From Oceanihabitans iliipiscarium (GTDB taxonomy: Bacteria > Bacteroidota > Bacteroidia > Flavobacteriales > Flavobacteriaceae), in the NCBI RefSeq assembly GCF_042686125.1, contig NZ_JBHUOV010000002.1, positions 310,001 to 374,000 of the forward strand: a stretch of 64,000 bases of DNA, read 5' to 3'. The notes under the pieces are model-generated. The model was not told where the DNA came from, ran no database searches, and worked only from the letters and a program-made list of their open reading frames with translations. The position numbers and the translations under genes were made by a program. Of the stretch, positions 17,181-25,830 are shown in pieces. Every line of letters begins with the position of its first letter. The stretch's first letter is position 1.

Positions 17181-18812
17181 TTAAGCAAGAACACTTATTC
17201 TTTCTTCATTTTTATTTTTTTTACTTTGAGTCTCAAATTGATTTGAAGTATTCTTCTCTCCTCCTGCTTTTAATGCTTTTTCTCCAGCAAAAAATGTTTT
17301 ATGATCATCTCCTAAATCTGAGCCAGCCATTCTTTGATGTTTTACGCAAGACACATTTTTTCTAATTTCCTGCCTCTGCACTCTTTTCACATAAGCCAAC
17401 ATACCTTCAGTTCCAAAATAGCCTGCAGTTAAATCATTCATATGAAGCGCTGTGGTATGATACGTTGGCAGAGTAATTAAGTGATGAAAAATACCAGCTT
17501 CTCTTGCTCCATCAATCTGGAAGGTTCTAATTTTCTCATCAGCAAGCTTACATAATTCTGAATCATCATAAGAAGCATCCATTAAATTATTCTTATCATA
17601 TTTAGAAACATCTTTTCCTAAAGCTAGCATATCGTCATAAGCTTGATTTCGGAAATTTAAAGTCCAATTAAAAGAAGGTGAGTTATTGTAAACCAATTTC
17701 GCATTTGGGACAACTTCTCTCACTCTATTTACCATATGTGCAATTTGCTTTATATTTGGTGTTGGTGTTTCAATCCATAAAAGGTCTGCACCATGTTGAA
17801 GGCTTGTAACACAATCTAATACTACTCTATCAATATTAGATCCTTCTTTAAACTTATAGAGTCCGTTTGCTAATCTTATAGGACGCACTAGTTGACCATC
17901 TCTTTTAAGTAGCACATCATCTTCTTTTGCGTCTTCAATAGCAATCTCTTCTGCTTCGATAAAGGCTAAATATTGTGAAGCTAAATCACCTGGTTTCTGG
18001 CTTACAGGAAGTTTTTGTGTTAATCCTGCGCCTTCAGAATCAGTTCGAGCGACAATTATTCCATCTTCAACACCTAATTCTAAAAAAGCATATCGAATAG
18101 CATTTAGTTTTGCTATAAAATCTTCATGAGGCACAGTTACTTTACCATCTTGATGACCACATTGTTTAGCATCAGACACTTGGTTCTCAATTTGAATAGC
18201 ACAAGCTCCAGCTTCAATCATTCTCTTAGATAATAAATATGTCGCTTCTTCGTTTCCAAAACCTGCATCAATATCTGCAATAATAGGAACGACATGCGTT
18301 TCAAAGTTATCGATTAGAGATTGCACATTTTCACCATTTTCAAGTCTTTTAAATAAATCATTAAGAGCAATAGCATCTGCTTGTTTAAGAAAATCATAAA
18401 TCTCTTGAATTAATGCAGGAACAGCCGTTTTTTCGTGCATAGACTGATCTGGTAGTGGTCCAAACTCTGAACGCAATGCCGCAACCATCCATCCAGATAG
18501 ATATAAATATTTTTTATTTGTAGTGTTATGGTGTTTTTTAACAGCTATCATTTTTTGTTGCGCAACAAATCCATGCCAACAACCAAGTGATTGTGTGTAA
18601 TTTTTTGTGTCTGCATCATACTCTGCCATATCTTTCCTCATAATGGCTGCTGTATATTGAGCAATATCTAATCCCGTTTTAAAACGATTTTGAGCAACCA
18701 TTCTAGCTGCACTTTCTGGGTGTATACTATCCCAAGAGTTTCCATATTTTGTTTTAAGGTTGCGTACAGTTTCTAAAGCAGAACTATAATTACTTTGTGC
18801 TAAATTTTTCAT
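17181..18812 (-). CDS. aceA: Isocitrate lyase
   Basis: A 543-residue glyoxylate-shunt enzyme that cleaves isocitrate to succinate and glyoxylate. The catalytic block KQCGHQDGKV is near 211-220, and the metal/substrate segment DIDAGFGNEEATYLL is near 176-190. The length fits the long isocitrate lyase subclass of about 530 residues rather than the 434-residue E. coli form. It follows aceB on the same strand with an 83-base gap that holds a strong inverted repeat. The C-terminal 25 residues are polar and probably disordered. Confidence 0.95.
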   Translation of the reverse strand: MKNLAQSNYSSALETVRNLKTKYGNSWDSIHPESAARMVAQNRFKTGLDIAQYTAAIMRKDMAEYDADTKNYTQSLGCWHGFVAQQKMIAVKKHHNTTNKKYLYLSGWMVAALRSEFGPLPDQSMHEKTAVPALIQEIYDFLKQADAIALNDLFKRLENGENVQSLIDNFETHVVPIIADIDAGFGNEEATYLLSKRMIEAGACAIQIENQVSDAKQCGHQDGKVTVPHEDFIAKLNAIRYAFLELGVEDGIIVARTDSEGAGLTQKLPVSQKPGDLASQYLAFIEAEEIAIEDAKEDDVLLKRDGQLVRPIRLANGLYKFKEGSNIDRVVLDCVTSLQHGADLLWIETPTPNIKQIAHMVNRVREVVPNAKLVYNNSPSFNWTLNFRNQAYDDMLALGKDVSKYDKNNLMDASYDDSELCKLADEKIRTFQIDGAREAGIFHHLITLPTYHTTALHMNDLTAGYFGTEGMLAYVKRVQRQEIRKNVSCVKHQRMAGSDLGDDHKTFFAGEKALKAGGEKNTSNQFETQSKKNKNEERISVLA

Positions 18813-18858
18813 AATTTTGTATTTGATTATTAAGGTTTTTCAAGATTTTGATAATTAG

Positions 18859-18889
18859 GTCTCGCAAACTATTGCAGTAGTTGCGAGAC
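18859..18889. promoter_or_regulatory. Inverted repeat between aceB and aceA
   Basis: Perfect 9-bp arms GTCTCGCAA/TTGCGAGAC, extended inside by CTA/TAG, with loop TTGCAG. A T7 run lies on the plus-strand side, where there is no gene to terminate. It could act as an mRNA hairpin separating the two cistrons or as an operator; TCGCAAA recurs in the aceB upstream motif. Confidence 0.55.
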
Positions 18890-18895
18890 ATTTTT

Positions 18896-20494
18896 TTATA
18901 GGTATTGATAAGCTGGAAGCGTTAAAAATTCTTCAAACTCTTTTTCTGTAACCAACTTTTCAAATAAAGAAATTGCTAGTTTAAATTTTGTGTTAGGTAG
19001 ATTATCCTCGCCTACTTCAGCAATAATTTTTTCAATTTCATCATCAAAAATATCTTGAAATAGCTGCATGGTGAATAATCGTCCATCCTCCAACTTCACT
19101 TTATTCTTTAACCATTGCCATATTTGAGTGCGCGAAATTTCGGCAGTAGCCGCATCTTCCATTAAGTGATACAAAGCAACGGCTCCATAACCACGAAGCC
19201 AAGCTTCAATATATAAGATTCCAACATTAATATTTTTTCTAACACCACTTTCGGTAACAGTCCCAAGAGGTAAGGCCACCAAGTCTTTTTCAGTAATTGT
19301 TAAATCCTCTCTAGCAACATGCATTTGATTAGCAGTCTTCATATGCTTGTCAAATTCCTTCATTGCAACTTCAACTAAAGCAGGATGCGCCACCCAAGTT
19401 CCATCATGTCCATTTTTCACTTCGCGCTCTTTGTCTTTTCTAACTTTTTCTAAAGCGATTTTATTAGCTTGCACATCATTTTTAATAGGAATTTGCGCAG
19501 CCATTCCACCTATTGCAAGAATACCTCTCTTGTGACATCTTTGAATTACCAATTTAGAATACGCGTCCATAAAAGGCGTTGTCATGGTAACTTGATCTCT
19601 GTTTGGAACAATAAAATCTGGATGATTTCTAAACTTTTTAATGTAAGAGAAAATATAATCCCAACGACCACAATTAAGTCCAACAATATGATCTTTTAAT
19701 TCATAAATAATTTCATCTAACTGAAAACTTGCCGTAATCGTTTCTATTAAAACTGTCGCTTTAAAAGTCCCTACAGGAACCTTTAAATAATCTTCGGCAA
19801 ATTCAAAAACCTCATTCCACCAGCGAGCTTCAAGGTATTGTTCTAATTTTGGCAAATAGAAATAAGGAGCTGTTCCATTTTCAATCATGGTCTTTGTGTT
19901 ATGAAAAACATATAAACCAAAATCTACTAAACTTCCAGAAGCTTCTTCATTAGCTACAAGAATATGTCTTTCGTTTAAATGCAACCCTCTTGGCCTTACT
20001 AATAACACAGCTGTTTTTTCATTCAATTGATAAGATTTTCCTCGCTTTACATCATGAAGAGCTATCGTTTTTTTATTAGCATCTTTAAGGTTCTGCTGTC
20101 CTTCAATAGAATTCTTCCAACTTGGTGCATTACTATCTTCTAAATCAGCCATAAACGTTTTTGCTCCAGAATTCAATGCATTAATAATCATCTTTCTATC
20201 TACAGGACCTGTAATTTCAACACGTCTATCCTGCAGGTCTTTGGGGATTGAATTAGCTGTCCATTCTCCTTGTCTAATTTCTTTTGTTTCTTGTGGAAAC
20301 TTAGGAAACTCTCCAGCATCAAATAACTTTTGCTGTTCTTTTCTTCTAGACAATAAGAACAATCTTTTGCTATTAAATTTTTCATGTAGGACTTTAATAA
20401 ATTTTAAAGCTTCATCTGTTAAAATTTCTGGGTAATAGTTTTTAACATCTTTAGAGAATTGAACTATTGGCATTTTTAATATTTGGTTTTCCAT
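18896..20494 (-). CDS. aceB: Malate synthase A
   Basis: A 532-residue glyoxylate-shunt enzyme that joins acetyl-CoA and glyoxylate to malate. Length matches E. coli AceB. It contains RPRGLHLNE (catalytic Arg region near 166), the family signature DHIVGLNCGRWDYIFS (about 267-282) and AIGGMAAQIPIKN. It is first in the aceB-aceA unit and divergent from the ScfR-type regulator, with a 118-base intergenic region full of TTCGCwAAAT repeats. Control by that regulator is therefore likely. Confidence 0.95.
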   Translation of the reverse strand: MENQILKMPIVQFSKDVKNYYPEILTDEALKFIKVLHEKFNSKRLFLLSRRKEQQKLFDAGEFPKFPQETKEIRQGEWTANSIPKDLQDRRVEITGPVDRKMIINALNSGAKTFMADLEDSNAPSWKNSIEGQQNLKDANKKTIALHDVKRGKSYQLNEKTAVLLVRPRGLHLNERHILVANEEASGSLVDFGLYVFHNTKTMIENGTAPYFYLPKLEQYLEARWWNEVFEFAEDYLKVPVGTFKATVLIETITASFQLDEIIYELKDHIVGLNCGRWDYIFSYIKKFRNHPDFIVPNRDQVTMTTPFMDAYSKLVIQRCHKRGILAIGGMAAQIPIKNDVQANKIALEKVRKDKEREVKNGHDGTWVAHPALVEVAMKEFDKHMKTANQMHVAREDLTITEKDLVALPLGTVTESGVRKNINVGILYIEAWLRGYGAVALYHLMEDAATAEISRTQIWQWLKNKVKLEDGRLFTMQLFQDIFDDEIEKIIAEVGEDNLPNTKFKLAISLFEKLVTEKEFEEFLTLPAYQYL

Positions 20495-20543
20495 GATAAA
20501 AAATTTTATAACGCAATATTAAAACAAAGATTTAAAAAAACCA

Positions 20544-20596
20544 AGCGAACGTTCGCTAAATTTTTTAATTCGCAAAATGTTTGATATTCGCAAAAT
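20544..20596. promoter_or_regulatory. Candidate operator of the ScfR-type regulator
   Basis: A perfect 14-bp palindrome AGCGAACGTTCGCT (20544-20557) is followed by TTCGCAAAAT at 20569-20578 and again at 20587-20596. The right half of the palindrome reads TTCGCTAAAT (20552-20561), giving three direct copies spaced 17 and 18 bases. They overlap the regulator's own -33/-7 region. Confidence 0.65.
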
Positions 20597-20608
20597 TGAT
20601 TATATTTG
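20580..20608 (+). promoter_or_regulatory. Promoter of the ScfR-type regulator (leaderless candidate)
   Basis: TTTG at 20580-20583, spacer of 17, then TATATTTG at 20601-20608. The ATG at 20613 is only 4 bases beyond the box, so transcription should begin at or beside the start codon. Confidence 0.55.
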
Positions 20609-20612
20609 TTTT

Positions 20613-22088
20613 ATGGAAGAAGAATACATCAAGCTAATATTAGGATTAAAGTTAAAGCAGATAAGGACTGACAAGAATTTGTCACTATTTGGTTTATCTA
20701 AACTTTCAGGCTTATCAAAGTCCTATTTAAATGAAATTGAGAAAGGAAAAAAATATCCGAAACCTGACAAAATTGCTATCCTCGCGGAAAAATTAGACGT
20801 TCCATACGACCAAATGGTTTCCTTAAAACTAGATAAAAACTTAGCTCCAATAGGAGAAATACTAAAGTCAAAAATCTTAAAAGAGATTCCTCTGGAAATC
20901 TTTGGCATTAAAGAGAGCACACTCATAGAAATAGTAGCAAACGCTCCTACAAAAGTAAATGCCTTTATTAGTACTATTATAGAGATCGCACAACATTACA
21001 ACTTTAGTCGCGAGAACTTCTATCTTGCTTCCGTTCGTTCTTTACAAGAAGCAAATAATAATTATTTTGAAGATTTAGAGAACAGTGTTTTAAAGTTTGC
21101 AAAAGCATATCAAATTGATTTAAATCAAACCATAACTTCTAAAGAATTGGAAGAAATATTAATTGAGGAATATGGCTACACCATTAATCAGAACGAATTA
21201 AACAAACATGAAAGTTTATCAGATTTACGCTCAATTTTTGTTCCAAAGAAAAAAACCTTATTGCTAGCAAATACCATTGACGAAGCTCAAAAAACTTTTA
21301 TTTATGCTAAGGAATTAGCATATAATTACCTTGAATTAAAAGATCGCTTATTTACTTTTTCATGGATAAAATTCGATAATTTTGATCAAGTGCTGAATAA
21401 TTTTTACGCCTCCTATTTTGCTGGAGCATTAATTTTACCAAGAACCACAATAAGCAATCAATTAAGTACTATTTTTGAAAAGGATAGGTTTGATGAGAAA
21501 TTGTTTTTAAAGATGATGCACACTTTTAATGCTTCACCTGAATCTTTTTACCAACGAATAACTAATATTCTTCCAAAAGACTTTAATATTCATAATTTAT
21601 TCTTTTTGCGATTTACACATGAAGCAAAAAGCAACAAGTTTCATCTTAAAAAAGAGCTGCATTTATCGCATCAACACTCACCTCATGCCAATGAAACTAA
21701 TGAGTTTTATTGCAGGCGTTGGGCTTCGTTAGGCGTACTAAAAGATATTGAAAACAGCAACAAAACGCATGAATTTGCAATGCAAATTTCACATTATCCA
21801 GATGACAAAATGAAGTATTTAGTATTTTCTTCAGCAACAAAAGACCCTTTTAAAGACAACCATTACAGAAGTATAAGTATAGGATTACTAATTAACAAAC
21901 AGCTAGAGCGAAAAGTAAACTTCTTAGAGGATACCTCAATAAAAACATTGGATGTTGGAGTAACATGTCAGCGTTGTGCCATAAAAGACTGTGAAGCAAG
22001 ACAATCACCTCCTGTTTGGCTAAACAAAGCCATGGAAAACCAGAAAATTGAAACTGTAGTTACCGAATTACACAAGAAATTTAGTTAG
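20613..22088 (+). CDS. XRE-family short-chain fatty-acyl regulator (ScfR/RamB type)
   Basis: A 491-residue transcription factor. An N-terminal helix-turn-helix (about 8-60, LKLKQIRTDKNLSLFGLSKLSGLSKSYLNEIEKGKKYP) is followed by an IrrE/ImmA-like central region (about 165-290). The C-terminal domain ends in the conserved cysteine block CQRCAIKDCEAR (Cys452, 455, 460). Corynebacterial RamB and mycobacterial PrpR, of the same architecture, control acetate and propionate genes including the glyoxylate shunt. Divergent position to aceB fits that role. The start is set at 20613, since the upstream in-frame ATG at 20577 lies before the promoter box. Its end overlaps the opposite-strand gene by 8 bases. 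Confidence 0.88.
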   Translation: MEEEYIKLILGLKLKQIRTDKNLSLFGLSKLSGLSKSYLNEIEKGKKYPKPDKIAILAEKLDVPYDQMVSLKLDKNLAPIGEILKSKILKEIPLEIFGIKESTLIEIVANAPTKVNAFISTIIEIAQHYNFSRENFYLASVRSLQEANNNYFEDLENSVLKFAKAYQIDLNQTITSKELEEILIEEYGYTINQNELNKHESLSDLRSIFVPKKKTLLLANTIDEAQKTFIYAKELAYNYLELKDRLFTFSWIKFDNFDQVLNNFYASYFAGALILPRTTISNQLSTIFEKDRFDEKLFLKMMHTFNASPESFYQRITNILPKDFNIHNLFFLRFTHEAKSNKFHLKKELHLSHQHSPHANETNEFYCRRWASLGVLKDIENSNKTHEFAMQISHYPDDKMKYLVFSSATKDPFKDNHYRSISIGLLINKQLERKVNFLEDTSIKTLDVGVTCQRCAIKDCEARQSPPVWLNKAMENQKIETVVTELHKKFS

Positions 22089-23793
22089 AAACTTCTTTTT
22101 CTTCTTGTTTTGAAGCTTTAATAGAGTCTATTTGCCTCTGTAATTCTTCAATTTGCAATGTTGCTTTATCTGCAGCAGGAATGGCTTTTATTGAATCTAA
22201 AATTTGTTGAGCCATTTCTACAGTTTTAGCTTCACTTTCATAATAATACCCAATTCCTTCACTTGCACGCCAAGCTTCATTGAGTTGATCGTAAACCGAT
22301 TTCTCCCACTGACTAGGATGCTTAGCATCAATCCAAACCACATCACGATACTCACTATCAATTAAGGCTAAATCTGGAGTTGCCGAACCATCAAATTGAG
22401 AATTAGCATCTTTAATTGCAGAAATGGTTCCGAGGAAAAACATACGTTTACGTCCTGCTATATTTTTTATATATGGTCTAAACTCAACAGGTTTATTTAC
22501 AGACCAATCATATTCTTTTCGGGATTCGATCACTTTTAGTGGCATTGCAGACACACCAGCATACCCTTGTTTTTTGGTTGCATGATCATAATAGTACAAC
22601 TTATCTGAACCATCTGCAGGAACGAATACACTAAATGTTAAGCTAGTACGTTCATCGCCAACTGGCTCTAATCCGAACCAATGATACAATCCGCTATAAG
22701 CACTTTCTTTAGTATCAGAAAAATCAAAATCGGTTACAAAAGGCTGCTGATTTTGGTCATCTGGTAAATCAGGAATCTTCACAGCTGTTTCCATATTCCA
22801 AGGTAAGGGATCATTAAATCCTCCAAGAAACTTAAGCGATTCCGCTTGTAATCTCGAAACTTTTTCTGACAAAGTATTTTGCCCTATTAAATAAGGATGA
22901 TTTTTCATTTCTTCGGGAGAGATATATGTGCCTTTCCCAATTAAAATACGCTCAACATAATCGCTAAAAGTATGCTCTCCATTGTCTATAACCATAACAC
23001 CTCCAAAGGTTGGATAAGGAAAGAAAAAACCTTTCCATTTAATTAAGCTCACAACTTCTACCCATTCACCTGAATCATTCTTCATGTAAAATGTATCGCT
23101 TGGTTCATAATTAAAGAGCATCCAAGCGTTAAAACGCTGCACTACTGCATTGTAAGTATTTCTACTAAACTTCAATGATTCACCAATAGAAAAAGTAACA
23201 GGAATACGATTTTCATTTGAAAAACGAGGAAAAGGCGTTGTACTTGATACTGAAAAAACTTCTTCAGTGTTATCACTTATACCTTGCCAAACATACTTTT
23301 CGGTAGGCTGAATTGCCATTGTCCATTTATTTAAACCATCTACACGAACTAAATGAGGAAGAGACACATCCTTTGTTTCTCCTACACTTTCATTGGCCAT
23401 TGAAAAAATATTTCGAAGTGGCTGAATACGTTCGTTTTGAGTTAAAGGCAATTCATTAATTTCAATTTTATTCAAGTTATTAAAAACGTTATATGTCTTT
23501 ATATAATCGTACATTTTAAAATGCCAACCTACACCATATAACACGCCGAAGAACAAAATCAGCAAAAACAAAATACCTATTCGTTTTCCTCCAGCTGCAG
23601 AACTTCTAAATTTTCGCAAGCCTAAAAACAAAACGATAAGACTTAATAAAATAATGAAAATATATTTTCTTAAAAATAGCAGAGCAGGTTGATAATCGTC
23701 TCTTAAAACAAATAATGCGACAAGCAATATAAGTGATGTTATAATCACAATTGCTTTTTGTTTTCCTCCTTTATTCCAGTAGTTTTTTATCAT
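22081..23793 (-). CDS. Large membrane protein of the AAA+ cluster, unknown function
   Basis: 570 residues, no family recognised. Three membrane segments lie near the N-terminus (about 15-32, 40-58, 74-92). They precede a large soluble domain (about 110-530) rich in Trp and Tyr, with WKGFFFPYPTFGG and YSGLYHWFGLEP. A short charged coiled coil follows at the C-terminus (about 530-570). The soluble domain carries no export motif besides the membrane segments. It is the last gene of seven collinear genes and is separated from the preceding one by an inverted repeat. It may be the membrane platform of the system; inference from topology only. Confidence 0.7.
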   Translation of the reverse strand: MIKNYWNKGGKQKAIVIITSLILLVALFVLRDDYQPALLFLRKYIFIILLSLIVLFLGLRKFRSSAAGGKRIGILFLLILFFGVLYGVGWHFKMYDYIKTYNVFNNLNKIEINELPLTQNERIQPLRNIFSMANESVGETKDVSLPHLVRVDGLNKWTMAIQPTEKYVWQGISDNTEEVFSVSSTTPFPRFSNENRIPVTFSIGESLKFSRNTYNAVVQRFNAWMLFNYEPSDTFYMKNDSGEWVEVVSLIKWKGFFFPYPTFGGVMVIDNGEHTFSDYVERILIGKGTYISPEEMKNHPYLIGQNTLSEKVSRLQAESLKFLGGFNDPLPWNMETAVKIPDLPDDQNQQPFVTDFDFSDTKESAYSGLYHWFGLEPVGDERTSLTFSVFVPADGSDKLYYYDHATKKQGYAGVSAMPLKVIESRKEYDWSVNKPVEFRPYIKNIAGRKRMFFLGTISAIKDANSQFDGSATPDLALIDSEYRDVVWIDAKHPSQWEKSVYDQLNEAWRASEGIGYYYESEAKTVEMAQQILDSIKAIPAADKATLQIEELQRQIDSIKASKQEEKEVSN

Positions 23794-23813
23794 TCTTATT
23801 TTTTTCTGTCTGG

Positions 23814-23859
23814 TCGAGCGCAGTCGTGACCTAATTTATAACCTCTCGACTGCGCTCGA
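23814..23859. repeat. Perfect 13-bp inverted repeat, REP-like
   Basis: TCGAGCGCAGTCG (23814-23826) and its reverse complement CGACTGCGCTCGA (23847-23859), with a 20-base AT-rich loop. Much GC-richer than its surroundings and intergenic. It resembles palindromes that recur in many flavobacterial genomes. Confidence 0.75.
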
Positions 23860-23888
23860 GAAGTCATTCACATGTAATACTAAATATA

Positions 23889-24434
23889 CTACATTAACCC
23901 TTTATCTTTCAAGCGCTCTCTTGCGCTTTTAGCTTCCTCTTTAACCTCTTCTTTTGCATCGCTTACTTTATCTGATGTAGACTCAATAGCTTGCTCTCCT
24001 TTGTTCTTTATATCTTCAATAAAATCTTTTCCTTTCTCAATAGTGTCATGAAAAACATCTTCAATGGAATCGCTTTTTTCTTCAATAACATCTCCAGATT
24101 TAATTACAAAATTTGCGACATAAGTTCCGATTAATGTTCCAGCAATGACTGATGCAAAGGCAGAAACTCCGTTATAACTTGCAAATATTTTAAAAGGTGT
24201 TAAGAATTGTAGCACCATGGCAACAAGTAGTAAAAAACCTGTTACATAAACCAATCTAGGCAAAAAAGCTTGTCCGAAGACAAATCCTTTTTTATTATTG
24301 GGTTTCATTTGTAATTCTTTACTATTAACTATTTTGTTTATAAATCGGTACAACCCATTTCCATTAGATTCTCTCCAATAGATAAAAATACCAAAAAGTA
24401 TTGCTGCTATAAATATGATAATTTCTAATCCCAT
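23889..24434 (-). CDS. Small three-pass membrane protein with amphipathic tail
   Basis: 181 residues. Membrane segments lie near 3-19, 60-80 and 88-112. The C-terminal tail (about 115-181) is highly charged and alternating, with repeated KxxExxxEKxxDxxEDxK patterns like YtxH or apolipoprotein-like helices that lie along membranes. No family recognised. Part of the seven-gene collinear cluster; its partner on one side is the 570-residue membrane protein and on the other the 411-residue soluble protein. Confidence 0.7.
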   Translation of the reverse strand: MGLEIIIFIAAILFGIFIYWRESNGNGLYRFINKIVNSKELQMKPNNKKGFVFGQAFLPRLVYVTGFLLLVAMVLQFLTPFKIFASYNGVSAFASVIAGTLIGTYVANFVIKSGDVIEEKSDSIEDVFHDTIEKGKDFIEDIKNKGEQAIESTSDKVSDAKEEVKEEAKSARERLKDKGLM

Positions 24435-24506
24435 TGTTTTTTGTTTTTACTATTTTTTAATCTAATGATGTCTAAATAGTTGTCTTACTAAGTTAGTCTA
24501 ATTTCT

Positions 24507-25742
24507 TTATATATTGTTACTAATTGTTGCAATAACCCAATCTTTCATAGAATCATCCCAGGTTTTATATAAATTATAGAATTCCTCTTTATCATACCAA
24601 TATAAAAATAAAACATCTTTTGGAGATACATTAACGAGGAGCTTCCACATTAAATCTTGATGTTTTACATCTAAAGAAGAATGTGGTTCATGTAAAGCAT
24701 CGTAGAACTTCTGATCGACTAAATCATGTATTTTGAAGGCATTACTACGCTCTAAACGCTCTAAATAAATCTCGACACCATTTACACGCTTCAAGGCTTT
24801 TGCATCAATTGTATTAAGGTAACGTCTAAACAACACCTTATCATCTAGAATATCTTTAATTGGATGCTTTATATCTTTTAACTCTGTGGCTAGCATTATT
24901 TTTTTTACACGCTGATAATGTTTCGTTTTTACAACCTTTTCTAAATCACATTCAATAAGCAAATGATCTCGCAATTTATCCATGAGTTCAGGCTGTTCGA
25001 TATGATAAATTAGCACGTCGTGAATCGTATCTTTTATAGCTTCTTTATACCATTCCTCGTCTTCAAAAACGACGATTTCCGAAATAAAATCGCGCAAGAC
25101 ATAAACACCACCTAAGGCTCTTGTATAAAAAGAGTTGGTTTTAAACTGAATGGTTGGTAACTCTAAATCACGATGACGTAAATCGCCATACGTTCTAGCG
25201 GAGTTTAATAGTTTTTGATGTAAATCTTCGTCAATAAAATTGTTCTCAGACTTAAAAGTTTCAATAAGTTGAAACTGTTCTTTCTGTACATGATACAGCT
25301 CATTAATTAAATGAAAATTAATAGAAACAACATCATATTTAAGCACATCTAAGGGTTCATAAAAAGCATCAATCTGCTGGTCAAAATCTAAACAAATAGC
25401 ACAATCTCTAGTAATATCATTTATTTTTGATTCGTAAGTATTAAAAATGAACTTCATCATTTCACGATCAAAAGTATGGTAAGGAATATAAACAGGCTTT
25501 CCTTTTTGCAATGGTGTAATAATAATTCCATGCGGATTAGCATCGCCATGATTTAAATAGTGCATATTCCCTTTTTCTTCAGCAATTTCAGGACTCCAAC
25601 CTATACCATCGATAGAAAAACTTTTAAGTTTAGTCGACTCAAACCCAAGCTTAATTAAACACTTATTATAGCGTTCTACCAACTTTCCGCTTACTGGAAT
25701 AAGTTCACTTTGATATAAATTAGCTGCTTTAAGTTTTTGCAT
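24507..25742 (-). CDS. Uncharacterised soluble protein of the AAA+ cluster
   Basis: 411 residues without signal peptide or membrane segment, rich in acidic helices and Tyr/Trp. From memory it resembles a Bacteroidota family catalogued as DUF6638; I could not check this. Recognisable landmarks are GIGWSPEIAEEKGNMHYLNHGDANPHG near 46-72 and a TYGDLRHRDLELP block near 188-200. The conserved His/Asp-rich GDANPHG could be a metal or ligand site, but no catalytic motif is certain. It is directly downstream of the AAA+ ATPase gene, so it may be a substrate, adaptor or effector of it. Confidence 0.6.
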   Translation of the reverse strand: MQKLKAANLYQSELIPVSGKLVERYNKCLIKLGFESTKLKSFSIDGIGWSPEIAEEKGNMHYLNHGDANPHGIIITPLQKGKPVYIPYHTFDREMMKFIFNTYESKINDITRDCAICLDFDQQIDAFYEPLDVLKYDVVSINFHLINELYHVQKEQFQLIETFKSENNFIDEDLHQKLLNSARTYGDLRHRDLELPTIQFKTNSFYTRALGGVYVLRDFISEIVVFEDEEWYKEAIKDTIHDVLIYHIEQPELMDKLRDHLLIECDLEKVVKTKHYQRVKKIMLATELKDIKHPIKDILDDKVLFRRYLNTIDAKALKRVNGVEIYLERLERSNAFKIHDLVDQKFYDALHEPHSSLDVKHQDLMWKLLVNVSPKDVLFLYWYDKEEFYNLYKTWDDSMKDWVIATISNNI

Positions 25743-25830
25743 ATTTTCTTTAAGCTAAAAGACAAAAGTTATAAAGAAAAAGTTAAATATTTCGCTCTAT
25801 TTTCAAACTTTCACCTAGTGTTTTTACCTA

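Noticed and set aside
18859..18897. Rho-independent terminator
   Set aside because: The T7 run lies on the plus strand, where no gene ends; for aceB on the minus strand there is no U-tract.
23889..24434. Late-embryogenesis or apolipoprotein function
   Set aside because: The charged tail only shows amphipathic helix composition, not a family match.
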